Below, piece after piece: positions 59,347-64,000 of a stretch of DNA of 64,000 nucleotides (the stretch's first letter is position 1; every line of letters begins with the position of its first letter). The notes under the pieces were generated by a model that searched no databases, was not told where the DNA came from, and saw only the letters and a program-made list of their open reading frames with translations. Location of the stretch: positions 1 through 64,000 of the forward strand of contig JADKGB010000019.1 in NCBI GenBank assembly GCA_016717225.1. The letters run 5' to 3'. The translations under genes were made by a program, and so were the position numbers. Origin of the DNA: Flavobacteriales bacterium. GTDB taxonomy: Bacteria; Bacteroidota; Bacteroidia; Flavobacteriales_F; PHOS-HE28.

Positions 59347-61386
59347 TCAATTGTAATCAGGAAGGAAGCTGTGCTTCGCGCCGTACTCGAGCATTTGTTC
59401 AATGAAATCGTTCGGATACTCCACCTTGATATCACTGATGGCCCCGTTCGCATCCACAACCGGAACCAAACGCGGTTGGATGAAGCCTGCATACGGTGCT
59501 GTGGTGATCTTCTTCGAGCGCTCAAGCACTTGTGCGTGCAGCTTCGGATCCACCTTGACCCCGTAGCCTTCTACGAGAGCCTTACCGGCCGCGTAGTCGC
59601 CCTGGCTTTTGATGCGCTGCACTTCTCGCAGAAGTTCGCCGAACAGGCCGCGGAGTTTGTCATAATCCTGGATGTCGTAGTACACGTTACCCTCACGCTC
59701 AACACGAGCAACGACGTTGTCTTTCATGCCCTTCTCAAAAACCCACGCACTCACCCAATGGCGGTTGCGCATATGAGCTTCCTCAATGTCTTTGCCCTCT
59801 TTGATGCGGCGCAGCTGCGCGAGCAGTCCGTTCCGTAGATACCCATCGTATTCCGTTCTGCCCACTTCCAAGCTCGGCATCACACCCATTTCCACCAACT
59901 TCGGATCCATCATGTAGTATAGTGCCACGAGATCAGCACGGCCTTCCTCCAGCGTACTGGCGTAATTCTTCAAGGTCGCGTCCGTTTCTCCGATGCCGGG
60001 CTCAAGCTGGCCACTGGCATGGCCGATGACCTCGTGCAATGCTGTATGCAGCTTGCCAGCGAGCGCACCATGGGTGATCGCTCGATCGATCTCTTCCTTG
60101 TCATTGCAGAAGATCTCCAGCGCGCTCTTACCGCTGCTCTTCTCATAGGCATCACTGATGTTACCCAAACTCACGCTCTTGCTACCGATCTCCCGGATCC
60201 AATTGGCGTTCGGCAGGTTCACACCGATCGGAGTGGATGGCGCGGCATCGCCAGCCTCCCCAGCCGTATTCACGAATTTGTACGTGATGCCCATAACTTC
60301 CTTTTTCTTGTGCTGGGGCATCAGCGGGCTGTTGTCTTCGAACCACTGAGCATTCTCCTGGATCACATGCATGTTCTTGGTGGCAACGGGATCCGTCACC
60401 TCCACACAGCTCTCGAAACTGCCACGCTTGCCCATCGGGTCATTATAGACCTCAACGAAACCAAGGATGAAATCGACAGTACTTGCGGTATCCTTCACCC
60501 AAGCGACGTTGAAGTCATCCCATGTCTTCAGATCACCCGTGCGGAAATAGTCCATCAGGAGGCCGATGGCCGTGCGTTGCTGTTCGTTGCAGGCAACCTC
60601 TTTCGCCTTTGCCAGCCACTTGTTCACTTCGGTGAGAGCGGCACTGTACATACCTCCCTCCTTCCACGTGCGCTCCACCAGCTTGCCGTTCTCCTTGACC
60701 AGCTTGCTATTGAGACCGAAGCTGAGCGGCATGGAATCGATGGGCTGCTTCATGGCTCCGTAGAAGGATTCCACCTCTTTTTCCGTCACATCGTCGCCAT
60801 AGAAGTTCACCGCGCTAGCGAGTTGCAGATCTTTGGTCGCGTCGAGACTCACTTTTTTTGCGTCGATCGCCGGGTTGAACATGGCTTCAAGCACTTCAGG
60901 GGCCAACGAGCTGTTCGCTCCTTTCAATTCCCCTTCGAACCATTCGCGGGAAAATGCCGGGGTGAACTTGTCCATTCCGTAGTGGTGGTGGATCCCATTG
61001 CTGAAGAACACTTCCTTGGAATACTCCATGAACTTCTTCCAATCATCAGCGTTCTTATCACCCTTATAACCTGCGATGACCTTTTCCAAAGCGCGACGAA
61101 TACGCAAATTGTACTTGTAGTTCTGATCCCACATGATATCGCGCCCAGCCAAGCCCGCCATTGTCAGGTAGTAGGCCAATTTCTTCTCCTGCACCGCTAG
61201 TTGTTCCCATCCTGGTATTTGATAGCGAAGGATCCGTGCGTCGGCGAATTGCTCGGTTTGCCAGATGAAGCTGTCCGGGACAACAGTTGCCATATCCTTA
61301 TTAACCGAAGTCTTGGCATCGCTCTGGTTTGAGCTGCAACCTGCCAAGAACGGCAAGGCCAACGTGGCCATGATCAGTAATTTCAT
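59347..61386 (-). CDS. Dipeptidyl peptidase III family (M49) lipoprotein
   Basis: The 679-residue zinc peptidase starts at ATG 61386 with a lipoprotein signal (MKLLIMATLALPFLAGCSS; lipobox LAGC). The zinc motif is LHEVIGHASG near residue 450 (HExxGH), and the third ligand Glu lies in TLEEGRADLVALYYM about 30 residues later. DPP III releases dipeptides from short peptides and is usually cytosolic, but Bacteroidota carry envelope forms, as here. A promoter lies 22 bp upstream and a terminator follows. It probably feeds peptide breakdown at the cell envelope. Confidence 0.9.
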   Translation of the reverse strand: MKLLIMATLALPFLAGCSSNQSDAKTSVNKDMATVVPDSFIWQTEQFADARILRYQIPGWEQLAVQEKKLAYYLTMAGLAGRDIMWDQNYKYNLRIRRALEKVIAGYKGDKNADDWKKFMEYSKEVFFSNGIHHHYGMDKFTPAFSREWFEGELKGANSSLAPEVLEAMFNPAIDAKKVSLDATKDLQLASAVNFYGDDVTEKEVESFYGAMKQPIDSMPLSFGLNSKLVKENGKLVERTWKEGGMYSAALTEVNKWLAKAKEVACNEQQRTAIGLLMDYFRTGDLKTWDDFNVAWVKDTASTVDFILGFVEVYNDPMGKRGSFESCVEVTDPVATKNMHVIQENAQWFEDNSPLMPQHKKKEVMGITYKFVNTAGEAGDAAPSTPIGVNLPNANWIREIGSKSVSLGNISDAYEKSSGKSALEIFCNDKEEIDRAITHGALAGKLHTALHEVIGHASGQLEPGIGETDATLKNYASTLEEGRADLVALYYMMDPKLVEMGVMPSLEVGRTEYDGYLRNGLLAQLRRIKEGKDIEEAHMRNRHWVSAWVFEKGMKDNVVARVEREGNVYYDIQDYDKLRGLFGELLREVQRIKSQGDYAAGKALVEGYGVKVDPKLHAQVLERSKKITTAPYAGFIQPRLVPVVDANGAISDIKVEYPNDFIEQMLEYGAKHSFLPDYN

Positions 61387-61407
61387 AGGGTGTTGTTGAT
61401 GAGGCAA

Positions 61408-61438
61408 CGAAGATAGACGGGCGATCCGAAGGACAAAA
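61408..61438 (-). promoter_or_regulatory. Promoter of the M49 peptidase gene
   Basis: On the minus strand TTTTG (61438-61434) is followed 18 bp later by TATCTTCG (61415-61408), one mismatch from TAnnTTTG. The predicted start lies about 15 nt before the ATG at 61386. Confidence 0.6.
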
Positions 61439-61469
61439 GGAGGGGGAGGACCCGTCGGTATTACAACCT

Positions 61470-62162
61470 CTATCGCCTTACCAATTCGATCCGCACGTCC
61501 AGTGCGGTAGGATCCAAGGTGATCACAGACCAATCAGTATTCAGCTTGACGGCTTTCGTACCGATCGACTCTTTCACTACACCCTCAGCGACTTCTGTAT
61601 TCACGATATCTCCAGCGAATTTGAAACTGTATTTGTAATGCATGCTTTGCAGCATCATCGACATGTCGGTTGTATCACCCGAACCACCACCCATGCTCCC
61701 ACCCAACTCGGTGGCGTGGCGGTTATTGCTGCGAACCAAGGTGTTTCCCTCCCATCGGAAGAATTCCTCTTGTTTTCCAGAGCTATCCGGCATCAGTGTG
61801 TTCAACGCCCCATTCAACGCCTTCAGATCCTCGAAGCGAAAGCTCAACCGTTGCACGAACCCGTCTTTTTCCTTCTTGAGCTTGGCTTTCCCAATGCCCG
61901 GTAATGCCTCAAGCTTGGCGATGTTGTCCTTCATATCCATCTGTTGCAGACCATCATCCTGGCTTTCACCTCCAGGAAGGCCTTTCATCAGTGCTCCCAT
62001 CTCGCTCAGATCAACCACGTACTCCATGGTACCCGATCCATCCTTCTTGAACGTGTAGTTCTCTTCAATGGTCAAACAACCTGAGAACATCAACACGCAG
62101 GTAGCAGCTACCAATTCAGGGCATCGCTGAAACCGGAGGATGGAACGTGGAATGGTAATCAT
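61470..62162 (-). CDS. Putative envelope lipoprotein of unknown function
   Basis: The 230-residue protein starts at ATG 62162 and has a hydrophobic segment ending in a lipobox (VLMFSGCLTIEENYTF). The mature part is beta-rich at both ends (YTFKKDGSGTMEYVVDLSEM, YKYSFKFAGDIVNTEVAEGV) with a Gly/Ser/Met-rich middle (GGSMGGGSGDTTDMSMM). I know similar short lipoproteins in Bacteroidota but no function. The longer frame from 62243 would run into the upstream terminator. It lies 83 bp upstream of the peptidase start, on the same strand, but that gene has its own promoter. Confidence 0.75.
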   Translation of the reverse strand: MITIPRSILRFQRCPELVAATCVLMFSGCLTIEENYTFKKDGSGTMEYVVDLSEMGALMKGLPGGESQDDGLQQMDMKDNIAKLEALPGIGKAKLKKEKDGFVQRLSFRFEDLKALNGALNTLMPDSSGKQEEFFRWEGNTLVRSNNRHATELGGSMGGGSGDTTDMSMMLQSMHYKYSFKFAGDIVNTEVAEGVVKESIGTKAVKLNTDWSVITLDPTALDVRIELVRR

Positions 62163-62204
62163 GTGTGCAAAGTAACCGATGCGGAAGTGACGGACCACCT
62201 GGCC

Positions 62205-62240
62205 AAAAAAGCGAAAACCCTCTCCAGGAGGGCTTTCGCT
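62205..62240 (-). terminator. Rho-independent terminator of the T9SS type-A gene
   Basis: On the minus strand GCGAAAG-CCCTC and GAGGGTTTTCGC form a 12-bp stem with one mismatch around CTGGA, followed by TTTTTT. It lies 18 bp after the stop at 62258. Confidence 0.88.
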
Positions 62241-62257
62241 CAAAGATCAATTGAAGT

Positions 62258-64000
62258 TCAGCGAACAAGCGGCAGTTTGAACGTGCGTTCAATACTGCCA
62301 GCCCTCAAACGAACATAGTATACGCCAGCAGGAAGCTCTTGGGCTGTGATCGATACACGCCCCATCGCACCCTTTGCACTGCGCTGAACCACAGTGCGAC
62401 CGGTCGCATCGATCAATTCAGCACGAATGCTCTTGGCCCCTTCCACCTGCCACTGTACGATGAACTGTGAGCCTTCGGTCCATGCGTTCATTCCGATCAG
62501 CTCGTTCGCAGAGATACCCGTTGATCCGTTCACCAGAATATCATGGCTAACGATATCGGAGCACTCACCGTTCGTGGTGGTAAGTGTGACCGTGTAAACA
62601 CCTGCTGCAGCATACTGATGAACTGGTTCGGTCTCGGCGGTTATTGTGCCATCCCCAAGATCCCATGTGTAGCTCAAGCCATAGGTGCCCGTGTTGAAGA
62701 AGAACACATCCGTATCAACATCCACTTCGTTGGTGGAAGATTCGAAGGCGGCCACTGGGCCACTATCAGCACCAATGTTAACGTTGGCTACTTCAGCTTC
62801 GCATCCGTTCACATCGGTGACAATGACCGAATAATTACCGGACGACACGTTCGAGAGATCTTCTGAGGTCGATCCATCGCTCCATGCAAAACCGTAGGGT
62901 GCCACACCGCCCATTACCATCAGATCGGCAGAACCATCGGCAGCGAACGCGCATGCAGCATTGTGTGTTGTTGCTTCACCAGCAAGCAAACCGGGGGCTT
63001 CGATCCTGATGTCCTGCGCAAGCGCGCCACAACCCGTATTGCCCTCCACATATAGCTGGTAATCGCCTGCAGCCAAATTGTTGAACGTTTGCGCACCGAT
63101 CACCTCCGTTTCAGAAATGACATCTCCGCTTGGCAGAACGATCATGTAGTTCAGCGGCCCTGCATTCGGGCCGGTCACTACCAGTGTTCCATTGTTGGAG
63201 TCCGCACACGTAGCGTTGGTGATAGTCGTAACCACAGGTTGGCCAACGTGCAATACGAAGCGTGCTGGTTCTACAGGCGCAGTCGCATCAATACTGAAAT
63301 TCAGCATTGCACCTTCAGTGACCTCGGTTGATGCGCCGGTGAGAAGATCTTCCAAGGTCATGCAGGCGCGGCCAATTGCTGGTCCAACATCTTCAAGAGC
63401 AATGCTGTAATCGCCACTTGTAGGCACTTGCACCTTGATTGCAATATCCAATGCGCTGACCAACTCACCATAGGCGTTGATCATCAGGTCCTCGCCACTG
63501 GTTGCTTTGGTCGTGATCCGCATAGCGTTATCATTAGCGAAGCTCAACTTCACCATGTCCGGAGCACCATAGTCCGGGCTGCCAGCGATGAAGTGCACCA
63601 ATGCTTCGTCGGTGTACGCATTGCCATTCCCGCTCAGGCGCAACCGCACCATCGGACGATTTTCTTCTTGATCACTGAACACACCGCCGTTGATGGGCTC
63701 CAGCACTTTGGCGCTTTCGGTCACAGTAACCGTGTTCGCGGCACCTGTGCAATGCAACCAGAAACCTTGGCTGCTCTGGATGTTCCCATTGCAGCCTCCG
63801 GTGCCGGTCGAAGTCGTCTCATCCCAACCTACGTTCAACCCACTGCCTGGATCGTAGATGTAGTAGTTATTGTCCACATCGGCACCGAGGCTGAGGGAGC
63901 CGAAGTCGATCGGTGATGGCAACGGGTTGCCAACCAGATTGAGGCCGTCCACAGCTGCAGTGGCAGGTGTATTCGTATAGCTCATCGGAATAGTGAACGG
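62258..64000 (-). CDS. T9SS type-A secreted protein with SprB-like and PKD modules, 5'-partial
   Basis: The frame is open to the right edge, so the N-terminus is outside the window (581 codons seen). Visible parts: a beta-rich region (NLVGNPLPSPIDF, IQSSQGFWLHC), two SprB-type repeats (ATCADSNNGTLVVTG and AACAFAADGSADLMVMGG, with YGFAWSDGSTSEDLSNVSSG), a PKD module (YTWDLGDGTITAETEPVHQY) and a type-A sorting domain at the end (IRAELIDATGRTV, LPAGVYYVRLRAGS, KLPLVR). It is a cell-surface or secreted protein of unknown ligand. A terminator follows. Confidence 0.9.
   Translation of the reverse strand, partial: PFTIPMSYTNTPATAAVDGLNLVGNPLPSPIDFGSLSLGADVDNNYYIYDPGSGLNVGWDETTSTGTGGCNGNIQSSQGFWLHCTGAANTVTVTESAKVLEPINGGVFSDQEENRPMVRLRLSGNGNAYTDEALVHFIAGSPDYGAPDMVKLSFANDNAMRITTKATSGEDLMINAYGELVSALDIAIKVQVPTSGDYSIALEDVGPAIGRACMTLEDLLTGASTEVTEGAMLNFSIDATAPVEPARFVLHVGQPVVTTITNATCADSNNGTLVVTGPNAGPLNYMIVLPSGDVISETEVIGAQTFNNLAAGDYQLYVEGNTGCGALAQDIRIEAPGLLAGEATTHNAACAFAADGSADLMVMGGVAPYGFAWSDGSTSEDLSNVSSGNYSVIVTDVNGCEAEVANVNIGADSGPVAAFESSTNEVDVDTDVFFFNTGTYGLSYTWDLGDGTITAETEPVHQYAAAGVYTVTLTTTNGECSDIVSHDILVNGSTGISANELIGMNAWTEGSQFIVQWQVEGAKSIRAELIDATGRTVVQRSAKGAMGRVSITAQELPAGVYYVRLRAGSIERTFKLPLVR

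Overview
The window looks like a chromosome segment from a GC-rich member of the Bacteroidota, most likely Flavobacteriales. The evidence is: several surface proteins ending in type IX secretion (T9SS) sorting domains, of both the 'gliding motility-associated' type-B kind and the short type-A kind; two PorP/SprF proteins; HYR, PKD and SprB-like repeat modules; a transketolase split into two genes; a Bacteroidota-style ECF sigma/anti-sigma/LTXXQ cassette; and TAnnTTTG-type promoter elements. I see no prophage, insertion sequence, rRNA or CRISPR array.

Layout. 1-11258: the 3' part of a giant T9SS adhesin. It has about 18 HYR modules (one interrupted by a C-type lectin domain), about 68 copies of a 69-bp repeat, calcium-binding TSP3-like repeats and a type-B sorting domain. 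Its reading frame is broken at more than a dozen places, probably by uncorrected indels. 11265-21306: PorP/SprF, a PD40-PKD-OmpA protein, a second type-B cargo, a second PorP/SprF and a TPR-PD40-OmpA-DUF1573 protein. The first 21 kb therefore holds two successive cargo / PorP / OmpA-type anchor cassettes. 21506-24315: peptidase E, an MscS channel and CorA. 24753-29039: arginine decarboxylase and a deoxyhypusine-synthase-family enzyme (a polyamine module) around a T9SS type-A protein. 29051-30578: small genes (acidic protein, VOC protein, broken membrane peptide, MORN protein).

30717-42737 is a cell-surface polysaccharide locus: AlgI-like O-acyltransferase and AlgJ/AlgX-like partner, a three-domain GT2 glycosyltransferase (with a 1-bp frameshift near its start), Wzt and Wzm ABC export subunits, two GT4 glycosyltransferases and a Wzy/WaaL-like membrane protein. 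42862-47726 is one run of plus-strand genes: transketolase N-half, a von Willebrand factor A protein, transketolase C-half, then an ECF sigma factor, its putative membrane anti-sigma factor and a periplasmic LTXXQ sensor, closed by a terminator.

47794-64000 carries a class III aminotransferase, a CoA-binding protein, an LpxH-like phosphoesterase, an OlsF-like acyltransferase fusion, a GloVer-repeat surface protein, a transglutaminase-like membrane protein, an M23/LysM peptidase, a membrane protein, tRNA-Leu(CAG), a YkuK-like protein, a lipoprotein M49 dipeptidyl peptidase III, another lipoprotein, and the 3' part of a T9SS type-A protein that runs off the right edge. The common theme is envelope building: secreted adhesins with their outer-membrane partners, surface polysaccharide, envelope lipids and envelope stress sensing. 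The T9SS translocon itself is not in the window.
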